DNA of 64,000 nt from an uncultured Faecalibacterium sp. (GCA_937907025.1 CALESJ010000049.1:1-64000); one strand, 5' to 3'. Shown: positions 40,201 to 49,853, numbered from the stretch's first letter. Numbers and translations are program-made. The notes: generated from the sequence alone by a model not told the origin.

Positions 40201-40260
40201 ACAAAAAGCGCCGGTGCTTTACGTCTTCAATGGCCTACGACGCAAAGCCCAGCGCTTTGT
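40201..40260 (-). terminator. Imperfect hairpin after aspS
   Basis: The arms ACAAAAAGCGC and GCGCTTTGT, and inside them GCTTTACGTC and GACGCAAAGC, make a long imperfect stem. A5 near 40203-40207 gives a U-run on the minus strand. It lies 36 bases after the aspS stop. Confidence 0.6.
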
Positions 40261-40295
40261 ATAACCCACCCGGCGGCGGGTCCTTATTCAATTGA

Positions 40296-42077
40296 TTACT
40301 GGTTGTCCACCAGGGCGATGGACAGGTCCTTCAGCTGTTTGGGGTCCACCACGTCAGGCGCACCGGACATGGGTTCGCCGGCGTTCTGCACCTTCGGGAA
40401 GGCAATGACATCCCGGATGGAATCCTTCTTCAGCATCAGCATGACCAGACGGTCCAGGCCGTAGGCCATACCGCCGTGCGGGGGTGCACCGAACTTGTAG
40501 GCATCCATCAGGAAGCCGAAGCTGGCCCGGGCCTTTTCCTCGGTAAAGCCCAGGGCACGGAACATGCGGTCCTGCAGGGCGGGGTCGTTGATGCGGATGG
40601 AACCGCCGCCCAGCTCAACACCGTTCAGCACGATGTCGTACGCCAGGGCACGGCAGGCACCGGGGTCGCTCTCCACCTTGTCCAGGTCTTCGGGCTTGGG
40701 CATGGTGAAGGGATGGTGCATGGCCATCCAGCGGCCTTCCTGCTCGCTGTACTCAAACAGCGGGAAGTCCACCACCCACAGGAAGTTGAAGGCGTCCTTG
40801 TCGATGAGCTCGTACTTGCGGCCCATCTCCAGACGGACCTGGCCCAGGGCGGTGCAGGCGCGCACCCAGTCGGTGTCGCTGACCAGCAGCAGCACGTCGC
40901 CGGTTTCGGCACCCAGAGCCTGGTACAGGGCAGCCTTTTCTTCCTCGGTGAGGAACTTTTCAAAGCTGGAGGTGGTGTTCTCGGCGGTCATGCGGCTGTA
41001 AGCCAGACCCTTGGCACCGTAGGTCTTGGCGACCTCGCCCAGCTTGTCGATGTTCTTGCGGGTCAGGCGGTCCGCCATGCCCTTGGCGTTGATGGCACGG
41101 ATGGTGCCGCCGGCGGCCAGGGCATCGGCGAAGGGCTTGAAGTCGGTGCCGGCAAAAACGCTGCTCACATCCTGGATTTCCAGGCCGAAGCGGGTATCCG
41201 GCTTATCGGAACCGAAGCGGCCCATGGCCTCGTCCCAGGGCATACGCACAAAGGGCGTGGGCACGTCGATGTTCAGAATTTCTTTCCACAGACGCTTGAT
41301 CAGGCCCTCGTTGATGGTCATGATGTCGTCCTCGGTGACGAAGGACAGTTCCTCATCAATCTGGGTGAACTCGGGCTGACGGTCGGCGCGCAGGTCCTCG
41401 TCGCGGTAGCAGCGGGCGACCTGGAAGTAACGGTCGAAGCCGGACAGCATCAGAATCTGCTTGTACAGCTGCGGGCTCTGGGGCAGGGCATAAAAATGGC
41501 CGGGCTGCACACGGCTGGGCACCAGATAGTCACGGGCGCCTTCCGGGGTGGACTTGATCAGGGTCGGGGTTTCGATCTCGCAGAAATGCTGCTCATAGAA
41601 GTAATTGCGCACGACCTGGCAGATCTTGGAGCGCATCACGATGGGTTCGTGCATGGACGGACGGCGCAGGTCCAGATAGCGGTAACGCAGGCGCAGGTCA
41701 TCGTTGACGTTGATGCCGTCGCGGATCTCGAAAGGCGGGGTCTGGGCTTCGCTCAGCACCCGCAGCTCGCTGACATACAGTTCCACGTCGCCGGTGGCGA
41801 TCTTATCGGTCTTGGCGGCGCGCTCCCGCAGAGTGCCCCGGGCAATGACCACATATTCGCTCTTCAGGCTTTCGGCCTTGGCAAAGACGTCCTTGGGCGT
41901 ATCCTCGTCAAACACCATCTGCAGAATGCCGGTGGTGTCGCGCAGGTCGGCAAAGATGATGCCGCCCTTATCACGGGCGCGGGCGATCGAACCGCAGACG
42001 GTCATTTCCTTTCCCGCGTCGGCCAGGCTGACTTCGCCGCAGTAGTTGGTGCGGCGCAGATTGCCCATCGTTTCCAT
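40296..42077 (-). CDS. aspS: Aspartyl-tRNA synthetase
   Basis: The 593-residue class II synthetase has an OB-fold anticodon domain at the N-terminus, motif 2 (VARCYRDEDLRADRQPEFTQID by its core RCYRDEDLRADRQPE), a GAD insertion, and motif 3 (GMAYGLDRLVMLM). It charges tRNA-Asp. Length is that of the bacterial type with GAD domain. Whether it is discriminating or also makes Asp-tRNA-Asn cannot be judged here. Two starts four codons apart are possible; the first has AGGGGAT at good distance. Confidence 0.97.
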   Translation of the reverse strand: METMGNLRRTNYCGEVSLADAGKEMTVCGSIARARDKGGIIFADLRDTTGILQMVFDEDTPKDVFAKAESLKSEYVVIARGTLRERAAKTDKIATGDVELYVSELRVLSEAQTPPFEIRDGINVNDDLRLRYRYLDLRRPSMHEPIVMRSKICQVVRNYFYEQHFCEIETPTLIKSTPEGARDYLVPSRVQPGHFYALPQSPQLYKQILMLSGFDRYFQVARCYRDEDLRADRQPEFTQIDEELSFVTEDDIMTINEGLIKRLWKEILNIDVPTPFVRMPWDEAMGRFGSDKPDTRFGLEIQDVSSVFAGTDFKPFADALAAGGTIRAINAKGMADRLTRKNIDKLGEVAKTYGAKGLAYSRMTAENTTSSFEKFLTEEEKAALYQALGAETGDVLLLVSDTDWVRACTALGQVRLEMGRKYELIDKDAFNFLWVVDFPLFEYSEQEGRWMAMHHPFTMPKPEDLDKVESDPGACRALAYDIVLNGVELGGGSIRINDPALQDRMFRALGFTEEKARASFGFLMDAYKFGAPPHGGMAYGLDRLVMLMLKKDSIRDVIAFPKVQNAGEPMSGAPDVVDPKQLKDLSIALVDNQ

Positions 42078-42121
42078 AACTCTCTATCCCCTTTTGGTGG
42101 AATCTTATTTGCTGAAACTTA

Positions 42122-42150
42122 ATTATAACGCGGCCATGCTTTTTTGGCAA
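42122..42150 (-). promoter_or_regulatory. Promoter of aspS
   Basis: On the minus strand TTGCCA (42145-42150) and TATAAT (42122-42127) are 17 bases apart. Confidence 0.75.
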
Positions 42151-42311
42151 GGGGGCCGGGCGGGAAAAGCACAGCTTTTGCCGAAGAGCGGCGGTTGGTT
42201 TTTCGTTTTGTTTTGTGCGATTGGTTTGTTGGTTATTTTCCGGCAGACAATGTTTTGCCGGATAGTCCTTCCTTTTGTGACCAAAAGGAAGCGAAAAATT
42301 TCCCTTTCGGA

Positions 42312-42455
42312 AAGCCTCCCCCTGTGTAAGGGGAGGTGCCGCGCAGCGGCGGTGGGGTTGTGGAACCCCGTCGCATTTCCCGTTCACGGGCAACACCAGC
42401 AAGCCTACAACCCTTCAGTCGCCTACCGGCGCCAGCTCCCCTTGCACAGGGGAGC
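42312..42455 (-). repeat. Mobile-type dispersed repeat, copy 3 (inverse)
   Basis: This 144-base unit is the same element as the copies at 27197-27497 in the opposite orientation, with intact hairpin ends (CTCCCCTTGCACAGGGGAG on the right) and a more diverged middle. It takes up part of the 520-base gap between aspS and the V-type ATPase operon. The region from about 42160 to 42300 has no recognised gene. Confidence 0.85.
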
Positions 42456-42489
42456 CAATCTCAACACCCGGAAGCCGAGCGACAAACCA

Positions 42490-42537
42490 CCCCCTCAGTC
42501 GCCTTCAGCGCCAGCTCCCCAACCACAAAGGGAGCCT
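42490..42537 (-). repeat. Degenerate fragment of the dispersed repeat
   Basis: A piece with CCCTCAGTCGCC, GCCAGCTCCCC and GGGAGCC matches one end of the unit at 42312-42455, but the hairpin has decayed (CTCCCCAACCACAAAGGGAG). It lies 34 bases to the right of copy 3. Confidence 0.6.
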
Positions 42538-42597
42538 TTTGCTGCTCAAACAAAAAGACCGCCCTGCCCCAAAATGGGGCCGGCGGCCGAAAAAGCA

Positions 42598-43209
42598 TTA
42601 TCCGTTTTTCTGATTCTTGATGACCTTGAGGCGGCTGAACTCCTCGCGCTCCTTCTCAGACAGCGCTTCGTCGATGACCTTGATGGTGGATTCCATCTGC
42701 GGGATCTGCACGTTGCCCAGAGCGTTGGCACGCTTCTGCGTCTTGCGGATGGCTTCCGCCAGGCGCAGGACACTGGTTTCCACCTCGGCCAGTTCCACGG
42801 TCAGCTTCTTGACTTCGTTGAACTTGAAGTAGGCATTGTCCAGCAGACCGTTGGTGGATTCCAGGCCGTAATACAGGCCCAGAGGGGCGGTGGGCTCCAG
42901 CTTGACGGTGGGCAGTTCCACGCCCATGACGCTGCGGAGCTCAATGTCCAGCCCGTGTTCCACCGGCACGCTGGCCGTGAACTCGCCCACCGAGCCCAGC
43001 GTGATGTTGGCACGCTGCAAAGCATCGTAGGCTTCGGCATAGGACGCACTGATCTTATCCTGAATCGACGCGGCACGGTCGATCAGGCGCATCATCTCGC
43101 GCACCAGAATGTTGCGCTTGCGGTCCATCAGTTCATAGCCCTGTTCGGCCAGCGCCAGACTGCGCTTGGTGGCCATCAGGTTGGATTTAGTGGGAAAAAC
43201 CTGCTGCAC
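42598..43209 (-). CDS. ntpD: V-type ATPase subunit D
   Basis: The 203-residue protein is the central rotor shaft: two long helices with QQVFPTKSNLMATKRSLALAEQGYELMDRKR at the start (core PTKSNLMATKRSL) and the C-terminal REEFSRLKVIK. It turns inside the A3B3 head and couples it to the membrane ring. It is the last gene of the operon, 42 bases after subunit B. In anaerobes with a V-type enzyme, the machine may make ATP or pump Na+/H+. Confidence 0.95.
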   Translation of the reverse strand: MQQVFPTKSNLMATKRSLALAEQGYELMDRKRNILVREMMRLIDRAASIQDKISASYAEAYDALQRANITLGSVGEFTASVPVEHGLDIELRSVMGVELPTVKLEPTAPLGLYYGLESTNGLLDNAYFKFNEVKKLTVELAEVETSVLRLAEAIRKTQKRANALGNVQIPQMESTIKVIDEALSEKEREEFSRLKVIKNQKNG

Positions 43210-43250
43210 GATGAATCACCTGCCTTTGCCGGAAAATTGGTGTACGGACA

Positions 43251-44678
43251 TTATTCCGCCTTGGCGGCGTGCTGGGCATCCAGCATGGCCTGGCGCTGCT
43301 GACGGCGCTTGCGGGCCGGCTCGTAGTAGGTATCCAGCGGCTGGTCGTCGCAGCGGTCCAGAGCGGCACGGGGCAGCCCGGCCAGCAGTTCCCAGCCCAG
43401 GTCCAGGGTTTCTTCCATGGACCGGTTGGTGTTGCCCTGGCCGATGAAGCGGTGCTCGAATTCGCGGCCGAACTGCATCAGCAGCTTGTCGCTCTCGGAC
43501 AGTTCCTCTTCACCGATAACGCTGGCCAGTGCCTTGGCGTCCTGCACCTTGGCGTAGCAGGCGAACAGCTGGTTGGCCAGGGTGACATGGTCCTCACGGG
43601 TGTAGCCGGCGCCAATGCCGTCCTTCATCAAACGGGACAGGCTTGGCAGAACGGCCACGGGCGGATAGATGCCGGTGGCGTCCATGGAACGGTCCAGCAC
43701 GATCTGACCTTCGGTGATGTAGCCGGTCAGGTCAGGGATGGGGTGGGTGATGTCGTCGCCGGGCATGGTCAGGATGGGGATCTGGGTCACAGAACCGTTG
43801 CTGCCCTTGATGATGCCGGCGCGCTCGTACAGGCTGGCCAGGTCGGAATACAGGTAGCCGGGGAAGCCTTTACGGGCGGGAATCTCGCCCTTGGAGGAGG
43901 AGAACTCACGCAGGGCTTCGCAGTAGCTGGTCATATCGGTAAGGATAACCAGAACGTTCTTGCCCAGGTCGAAGGCCAGGTACTCGGCCACGGTCAGAGC
44001 GGCACGCGGGGTGATGATACGCTCGATGATGGGGTCGTTGGCCAGGTTCAGCAGCATGACCACGCGGTCCATGGCGCCGGTGCTGACAAAGGAATCGCGG
44101 AAGTACTCGGCCACGTCGTTCTTGACGCCCATGGCGGCAAAGACGATGGCGAAGTCGGACCCGTCGGACACGCTGGCCTGCTGCACGATCTGCACGGCCA
44201 GTTCATTGTGGCGCATGCCGGAACCGGAGAAGATGGGCAGCTTCTGGCCGCGGATCAGGGTGGTCAGGCAATCGATGGAGGAGATGCCGGTGTGGATGTA
44301 GTTCCGGGGATACACACGGCTGACCGGGTTGATAGGCGCGCCGTTCACGTCGCGGCGGGCCACCGGGTAGATGTCGCCCTGGCCGTCGATGGGGCGGCCC
44401 AGGCCGTCCAGAATACGGCCCGGCAGTTCGGGGGACAGGTCCATCATCATGGGATGACCGGTAAAAACGGTGCGGGTGTTCAGCAGGCTCAGGCCGGCGG
44501 AACCCTCAAAGACCTGGATGACGCAGCGGTTGCCTTCCACCATGACCACACGGCCGGTGCGGGTGGTACCGTTCTCCAGGCGCAGCTCGACCACTTCGTC
44601 ATAGCTGACGCCGGGCACGTCGTCCAGCACGACCAGGGAGCCGTTGATCTGGCTCAGACCAATATGTTCCAGAATCAT
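43251..44678 (-). CDS. ntpB: V-type ATPase subunit B
   Basis: The 475-residue protein is the regulatory (non-catalytic) nucleotide-binding subunit. It has the beta-barrel start QINGSLVVLDDV, the GRILDGLGRPIDG block, and SGSGMRHNELAVQI in place of a P-loop, as is normal for B. The signature PLSRLMKDGIG-like (PSLSRLMKDGIGAGYT) follows. Its start codon shares one base with the stop of subunit A, so they are translationally coupled. Confidence 0.96.
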   Translation of the reverse strand: MILEHIGLSQINGSLVVLDDVPGVSYDEVVELRLENGTTRTGRVVMVEGNRCVIQVFEGSAGLSLLNTRTVFTGHPMMMDLSPELPGRILDGLGRPIDGQGDIYPVARRDVNGAPINPVSRVYPRNYIHTGISSIDCLTTLIRGQKLPIFSGSGMRHNELAVQIVQQASVSDGSDFAIVFAAMGVKNDVAEYFRDSFVSTGAMDRVVMLLNLANDPIIERIITPRAALTVAEYLAFDLGKNVLVILTDMTSYCEALREFSSSKGEIPARKGFPGYLYSDLASLYERAGIIKGSNGSVTQIPILTMPGDDITHPIPDLTGYITEGQIVLDRSMDATGIYPPVAVLPSLSRLMKDGIGAGYTREDHVTLANQLFACYAKVQDAKALASVIGEEELSESDKLLMQFGREFEHRFIGQGNTNRSMEETLDLGWELLAGLPRAALDRCDDQPLDTYYEPARKRRQQRQAMLDAQHAAKAE

Positions 44679-46465
44679 TACGCATTGCCCCCTTCTTTGC
44701 TGCCGGCGCCCGCTCCTGCGGCGGCCAGCTTGGTATCGATCTCGGCGCGCAGGGCGTCGAAGCGGCTGAAGTCATCGTTGGGGATGTCGTACTTCATCTT
44801 GACCAGGGTGTCGAACAGGCCGGTGGCCAGCAGGGTGCTGACCGGCACCTGCTTGGCAACCAGGGCGCTGCACTTGTCGTACAGGTACAGGATGATCTGC
44901 ATCATCTTCAGCTGTTTTTCCAGCGGAACATAGGTATCCACCGGATGGAAAGCGTTCTGCTGCAGGAAGCCCACGCGGATGACGCGGGCGATCTCGATGG
45001 TCAGTTTCTGGTCATCGGGCAGAACATCGGAACCGATCAGCTTGACGATCTGCATCAGGTTGGTTTCCTGCAGAAGCAGGTCGGCCAGACGGCTGCGGCA
45101 CTCCATGAAGTCCTTGCCCACATTGTCGTAATACCATTCGGACAGGTCGCCCAGGTATTCGCTGTAAGAATCGTTCCAGTTGATGGCGGGATAGTGGCGG
45201 GCGTAGGCCAGGCTCTTGTCCAGGGCCCAGAAGCAGCGGGTGAAGCGCTTGGTGTTCTGGGTGACGGGCTCAGAGAAGTCGTTGCCCTGGGGGCTGACAG
45301 CGCCGATAACCGACACAGAGCCCTCTTCCCCGCACAGGGTCTTGAAGTAACCGGCACGTTCGTAGAACTCAGCCAGGCGGCTGGGCAGGTAGGCCGGGTA
45401 GCCTTCGTCGGCGGGCATTTCTTCCAGACGGCCGGAGATCTCACGCAGGGCTTCAGCCCAGCGGGAGGTGGAGTCGGCCATCATGGCGGCATGGTAGCCC
45501 ATGTCGCGGTAGTATTCGGCCAGCGTGATGCCGGTGTAGATGGAGGCCTCACGGGCGGCCACAGGCATGTTGGACGTGTTGGCGATGAGCACGGTACGGT
45601 CCATCAGGCTGTTGCCGGTGCGCGGGTCGGTCAGTTCGCTGAATTCCTGCAGCGCCTGGGTCATCTCGTTGCCGCGTTCGCCGCAGCCGACGTAGATGAT
45701 GATGTCGGCGTCGCACCACTTGGCCAGCTGGTGCTGGGTCATGGTCTTGCCGGTACCGAAACCGCCGGGGATGGCGGCGGCGCCGCCCTTGGCGATGGGG
45801 AACATGGTATCAATGACACGTTCACCGGTGATCAGGGGCTTGGGCGAAGTCATACGCTCTGCCGCCGGGCGGGGCGTACGGATGGGCCATTTCTGGCACA
45901 GGGTCAGGGTGTGTTCCTTGCCGGAAGCATCCTTGACCTTGGCGATGGGCTCTTCCACGGTGTACTGGCCGTTTTCCGCCACCCAGGTGACGGTGCAGCG
46001 GCTGTACATGGGCGAAAGCATGCAGCGATGGGTGACGGCCGGGGTTTCCGGGCAGGTGGCATAGACCTGACCGGGGTTCAGGGTATCCCCGGGTTTGACG
46101 GTGACGGTGACATCCCACTTCTTTTCCACATCCAGGGCAGGTGCCTGGGCGCCGCGGCCGATAAAGCTGCCGCTGGCAGCTTCGATGGCGGGCAGCGGAC
46201 GCTGGATACCATCATAGATGTTGCGCAGGATGCCGGGGCCCAGGGTGACGGACAGCGGGGCGCCGGTGGGTTCCACGGGTTCGCCGGGGCGCAGGCCGCC
46301 GGTTTCTTCGTAAACCTGGATGGTGGCGGCGTCCGCATCCAGACGGATGACTTCGCCGACCAGGCGCTGGTTGCCGACATGGACCATCTCCATCATCGAC
46401 AGCCCCGTGCGGCCCTTGACGGTGACCACCGGGCCGTTGATGCTGTATAGTTTATAGGTTTGCAT
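44678..46465 (-). CDS. ntpA: V-type ATPase subunit A (catalytic)
   Basis: The 595-residue protein is the ATP-hydrolysing subunit. It has the nonhomologous bulge domain near residues 110-190, the P-loop GGFGTGKT near residue 235, the GERGNEMTQAL block with the catalytic Glu, and MADSTSRWAEALREISGR. Alternating with B it forms the hexameric head. The Gly-Gly-Phe-Gly-Thr P-loop is slightly different from the more common GPFGSGKT but keeps Lys and Thr. AGGGAAGG precedes the ATG. Confidence 0.97.
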   Translation of the reverse strand: MQTYKLYSINGPVVTVKGRTGLSMMEMVHVGNQRLVGEVIRLDADAATIQVYEETGGLRPGEPVEPTGAPLSVTLGPGILRNIYDGIQRPLPAIEAASGSFIGRGAQAPALDVEKKWDVTVTVKPGDTLNPGQVYATCPETPAVTHRCMLSPMYSRCTVTWVAENGQYTVEEPIAKVKDASGKEHTLTLCQKWPIRTPRPAAERMTSPKPLITGERVIDTMFPIAKGGAAAIPGGFGTGKTMTQHQLAKWCDADIIIYVGCGERGNEMTQALQEFSELTDPRTGNSLMDRTVLIANTSNMPVAAREASIYTGITLAEYYRDMGYHAAMMADSTSRWAEALREISGRLEEMPADEGYPAYLPSRLAEFYERAGYFKTLCGEEGSVSVIGAVSPQGNDFSEPVTQNTKRFTRCFWALDKSLAYARHYPAINWNDSYSEYLGDLSEWYYDNVGKDFMECRSRLADLLLQETNLMQIVKLIGSDVLPDDQKLTIEIARVIRVGFLQQNAFHPVDTYVPLEKQLKMMQIILYLYDKCSALVAKQVPVSTLLATGLFDTLVKMKYDIPNDDFSRFDALRAEIDTKLAAAGAGAGSKEGGNA

Positions 46466-46489
46466 GGTGATCCTTCCCTCTTTGTTACC

Positions 46490-47074
46490 TTACAGCGCGA
46501 TCTCCAGCCCCGCGTTCTCCAGGAACCAGGGGCGCTGAGCCGCCAGACGGGCAGCCAGCGTATCGTCGGCTGCCAGGGAGGCGGACGGGTTCTCAGCGCG
46601 CAGACCGCCCAGCGTGTTGGCGGCGTCTTCCTGCACGGTGCAGCCGGCAGGCAGATCGGTCAGCAGCGGCAGGTCGGCCGCACGGGCATACAGCACGGTG
46701 CCTTCACCCAGGCGCTTGGCCAGGGAGGCGGCGCTGGCACGCAGCCAGGGGCCGTAATCGTCGGTGCGGGTAAAGTCGGCCAGTTTCTGCTGTGCCTTGG
46801 CAAACACATCGTCGGCCAATGCAGCGCGGCGGGCTGCCAGCTCGCCGCGGGCTTCGGTGCGCGCAGCGCTCAAAGCGCGGTTGGCCTGGGTCTTGGCGCG
46901 GGCCGTTTCAAACGCAACGGTGGATTCCGCGCGTGCCGCCTCCGTCTTTTGGGCTTCGCTGAGCGCTGCCTCGATTTCGGCGTCGGTCTTTTCACGGATT
47001 TCGGCGCACTGGCGTTCTCCCTCGGCCCGGATGGACGCGAGGAACTGTTCGGCGCGGACGTTCAATTCCAGCAT
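46490..47074 (-). CDS. ntpE: V-type ATPase subunit E (peripheral stalk)
   Basis: The 194-residue protein is a long Ala/Glu/Arg-rich helix (FLASIRAEGERQCAEIREKT) followed by a small C-terminal domain, as in the peripheral-stalk subunit E. It pairs with the H/G subunit from the first gene. I chose the ATG at 47074 with GGGGGTG seven bases upstream; a TTG five codons earlier lacks a site. Confidence 0.88.
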   Translation of the reverse strand: MLELNVRAEQFLASIRAEGERQCAEIREKTDAEIEAALSEAQKTEAARAESTVAFETARAKTQANRALSAARTEARGELAARRAALADDVFAKAQQKLADFTRTDDYGPWLRASAASLAKRLGEGTVLYARAADLPLLTDLPAGCTVQEDAANTLGGLRAENPSASLAADDTLAARLAAQRPWFLENAGLEIAL

Positions 47075-47148
47075 ATGGTACACCCCCAAAAAACGAATTT
47101 GTGTGGTAGTTCGGTCCCGGAACCGCCGGGCCGGGCGAAGCGCATCTG

Positions 47149-47457
47149 TCAGACTTTGATGCCGATGGCTTCGCGGATATAACGGGTGATGCGGTCCTTG
47201 CCGGCGGCGGAACCGCCGGTGGAAGGCACCGTGACCAGCAGAGGACCGCCCGGGTTGCCCAGAACGGGGTCCAGTGCCTCGGTGTAGGCTTCGGCGATCT
47301 TCTCGGTGACGAGGATCATGCCGATGTCCTTCTGCTGGGCAATGGACTGCAGCGCGGCGCGGACATCGGCCTCGCTGCGGGCGACGGTCCCCTCGATGCC
47401 GGCCAGGCGCAGCCCGTTCATGGCATCGGAGTTATCACTGATGAGATAAAAGCGCAT
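47149..47457 (-). CDS. ntpG: V-type ATPase subunit F
   Basis: The 102-residue protein has the compact Rossmann-like fold of subunit F: FYLISDNSDAMNGLRLAGIEG, then DIGMILVTEKIAEAY, and the LVTVPSTGG loop. It binds subunit D in the rotor and may modulate hydrolysis. It starts four bases from the end of the proteolipid gene. Confidence 0.93.
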   Translation of the reverse strand: MRFYLISDNSDAMNGLRLAGIEGTVARSEADVRAALQSIAQQKDIGMILVTEKIAEAYTEALDPVLGNPGGPLLVTVPSTGGSAAGKDRITRYIREAIGIKV

Positions 47458-47461
47458 TGTT

Positions 47462-47839
47462 TTACACCAGCTTGCTCAGGATCATGATGGAGATGACCAG
47501 GCCGTACAGAGCGATGGATTCGCCCAGGGCGACGAAGATCAGGCTCTTACCGAAGGTCTTGGGGTTCTCGCTGTTGGCAGCGATGGCAGCGGGGGCGCCG
47601 GCGGCAACGGCGATACCACCGCCGATACCGGCCAGGCCGGTGGCCAGGGCAGCGGCGACCAGGCCGATGCTCAGGCTGGTGTTGTGCTCATTTTCGGGGC
47701 TGACTTCCTCAGAAGCGGTGGTCTGGGCGGTGGTGCTGGCGGTGTCGGTGCCTTCCGCGCTGGCGGCGAAGCAGCCGAAGCAGACCAGGGTAAAGACGAT
47801 AAACAGAGACGCGATCAGTTTACGAGCGTTGGTTTTCAT
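47462..47839 (-). CDS. ntpK: V-type ATPase subunit K (proteolipid) with N-terminal leader
   Basis: The 125-residue protein is unusual. Residues 1-28 look like a secretory signal (IASLFIVFTLVCFGCFAASA), followed by a polar Thr/Ser/Glu linker to about residue 53. Then comes a two-span hairpin with GLAGIGGGIAVAAGAPAAIA and the second span FVALGESIALYGLVISIMIL. Glu107 in span 2 is the ion-binding carboxylate. The hairpin resembles the 8-kDa F-type c subunit rather than the four-span 16-kDa V-type K. Whether the leader is cleaved or kept as a third span is unknown. Ion specificity (H+ or Na+) cannot be settled by eye. Confidence 0.92.
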   Translation of the reverse strand: MKTNARKLIASLFIVFTLVCFGCFAASAEGTDTASTTAQTTASEEVSPENEHNTSLSIGLVAAALATGLAGIGGGIAVAAGAPAAIAANSENPKTFGKSLIFVALGESIALYGLVISIMILSKLV

Positions 47840-47911
47840 GGTAATACCCTCCTGTGATTGAACGGTTGGTTGTTATGCATAAAGACGGGGCTCGCCGGGC
47901 GGCGGGCACAG

Positions 47912-49852
47912 TCAGGAAGCATCGGTGGGGATAGCAGTGGACGCATCTTTCAGGTCCAGAGCGCGGAACTTGTGTCCGCCGCCCTGATAGAAGCGGCTGA
48001 ACATTTCGTAGAATTCCAGACGGATGCCCTGGATGGCGGACAGAAGCGCTTCCAGTGCAATGACCACAATGTTGCCCAGCACGACGACCACCGGGTTGGC
48101 GGGGGTGCCGGCCAGCGTAAAGACGACCATCATCATGCTGGCGTGGACGATGACAAAGGCGCCCACACGCAGGAACGAGATGGTGTTGGACAGGTAGCTG
48201 AGCACGCTTTCCAGCAGTTCGAAGAAGTTCTGCATCAGATAGCCGCCCCAGCCGTCGGCAGGCCGCCAGTCGGGGTCGCCGTTGACCATGGGTGCCAGCA
48301 CACCCGCAAAGAGCAGGGTGACCAGGCCCAGGACCAGCAGGATGGCGGCCAGCCACACCGGCATGAAGACGGTGGCGCCCATGAAGGCGCTGATCAGGTC
48401 CACACCGGCCACATAGGTGATGACGCCCACCACGCCGTTGGTGCCGAACAGCACATCACCGGTATGGCCCTGCTTGGCCTGGGTGTAGATGTTCATGCCC
48501 ATAGCGGCCAGCACCAGGACCACGCCGATGTACACGGCGAAGAGCAGGATGCTGGTGATGGAATCCATGACGGACACCGGTTTGCCGGCCATGCCCAGCG
48601 CCTGGTACAGCGGGTCAAGGACTTCCTCAAACCCGAAGACCGAGCCGTAGACGAACCCTGCTACCGTACTGGCAATGCCGCAGGGGATCATCAGGTGAAA
48701 CAGCGGATTTTTTTTGACCTTCCACATAAACAGGCTGAATACGGTAAGTACCAGCCCCTGCCCTACGTCGCCGAACATGATGCCGAAAAGCACGGTGAAG
48801 GTCACAGCGACGAAAGCGGTCACATCCGTTTCGTCATAGTTGGGCAGTCCGTACATCTCGACAAAGAACTCAAAAGGGCGGAAAAACCAGGCATTGCGCA
48901 GCTTGGTTGGCGGTGTATGACGACCGGCCTTGTCGGGGTCGTCGACGGTGACACGGATGCTGGGGATGGACTTGGCCAGATCGGTGATTTCGTTGATCTG
49001 GGAAGCGGGCACCCAGCCCACGCAGAAGAAGTGCGCCCCCTTTACGGCCGCGTACTGGCGCAGGCTGAACACAGCCGCGTTGTAGCGGGCCCCGTTATAA
49101 ATGACAGTGACCTTTTCCAGGTTTTCCTGCCAGACCTGACGCAGGCGTTCGTCCAGGTTATCGATGCTCTGCTGCACGACTTCCAGGTTCTCGCGGAAGT
49201 GCTCCACGATCTCCTCCGGGCTGCCGGCAGCGCCGGGCACGCGCAGAGGCTCGAAGAACAGCATGGAGAAGATGCCGTCGGTTTCCTGTGCCTTGCTGCG
49301 CGGCGTCATGTAAACGCCCCAGTAGCCGTCAGCCGTCTGGCTGCAGGGCACGAACAGGATGTAGGGGTCATCGGCGTAGCTGCTCATGAGCTTGTTGTAG
49401 CCAGCCTTGGGCAGGAAGCCGAACCGGACCTTGACATGCTTGCAGTTGCCGATGTCATCAATGTTGGCTTTCAGGCTCAGGAAATGGCTGTACTGGTCAA
49501 TACCTTCCTGGCACAGCTTCTGCTGTTCCAGCAGGCTGGACTTTTCATTGCGCAGCGCGTCAATGCGCTGGGTCAGGCTGTCCAGGAATTCCTTCGTGTT
49601 GGGGTCTGCCGGGGTCTTTTCCGGCGTGGTGTCCGGCAGCTCCTGGCCGACCTCCTTGGCCAGCGTTTCCACACGCTGCACCAGCGGCGTGTAGGGGTCC
49701 TCCTCATTCAGCGGGGCATAGCCCAGTGAGGTGGACATGTACTCGGTCGCGGGCTCCAGCCCGAACCGTCCGTCCAGACAGCAGGCGCCCAAGAATTCGT
49801 CCAGGTGCGGCAGGGTGCCCTGCACATGGACCAGCTTCATGCGTTCGACCAA
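47912..49852 (-). CDS. ntpI: V-type ATPase subunit I
   Basis: The 646-residue protein has a cytoplasmic N-terminal half with coiled coil (residues about 80-350) that holds the peripheral stalks. The C-terminal half has about seven spans (FGIMFGDVGQGLVLTVFSLF, then SVLSYLSNTISFLRVGAFVI). The Arg in SFLRVGAF near the end faces the proteolipid Glu in the ion path. The likely start is TTG at 49852, which is well spaced from GGGAGGG; an ATG at 49840 is the alternative. It begins one base after the subunit C stop, so translation is coupled. Confidence 0.95.
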   Translation of the reverse strand: MVERMKLVHVQGTLPHLDEFLGACCLDGRFGLEPATEYMSTSLGYAPLNEEDPYTPLVQRVETLAKEVGQELPDTTPEKTPADPNTKEFLDSLTQRIDALRNEKSSLLEQQKLCQEGIDQYSHFLSLKANIDDIGNCKHVKVRFGFLPKAGYNKLMSSYADDPYILFVPCSQTADGYWGVYMTPRSKAQETDGIFSMLFFEPLRVPGAAGSPEEIVEHFRENLEVVQQSIDNLDERLRQVWQENLEKVTVIYNGARYNAAVFSLRQYAAVKGAHFFCVGWVPASQINEITDLAKSIPSIRVTVDDPDKAGRHTPPTKLRNAWFFRPFEFFVEMYGLPNYDETDVTAFVAVTFTVLFGIMFGDVGQGLVLTVFSLFMWKVKKNPLFHLMIPCGIASTVAGFVYGSVFGFEEVLDPLYQALGMAGKPVSVMDSITSILLFAVYIGVVLVLAAMGMNIYTQAKQGHTGDVLFGTNGVVGVITYVAGVDLISAFMGATVFMPVWLAAILLVLGLVTLLFAGVLAPMVNGDPDWRPADGWGGYLMQNFFELLESVLSYLSNTISFLRVGAFVIVHASMMMVVFTLAGTPANPVVVVLGNIVVIALEALLSAIQGIRLEFYEMFSRFYQGGGHKFRALDLKDASTAIPTDAS

Positions 49853-49853
49853 A

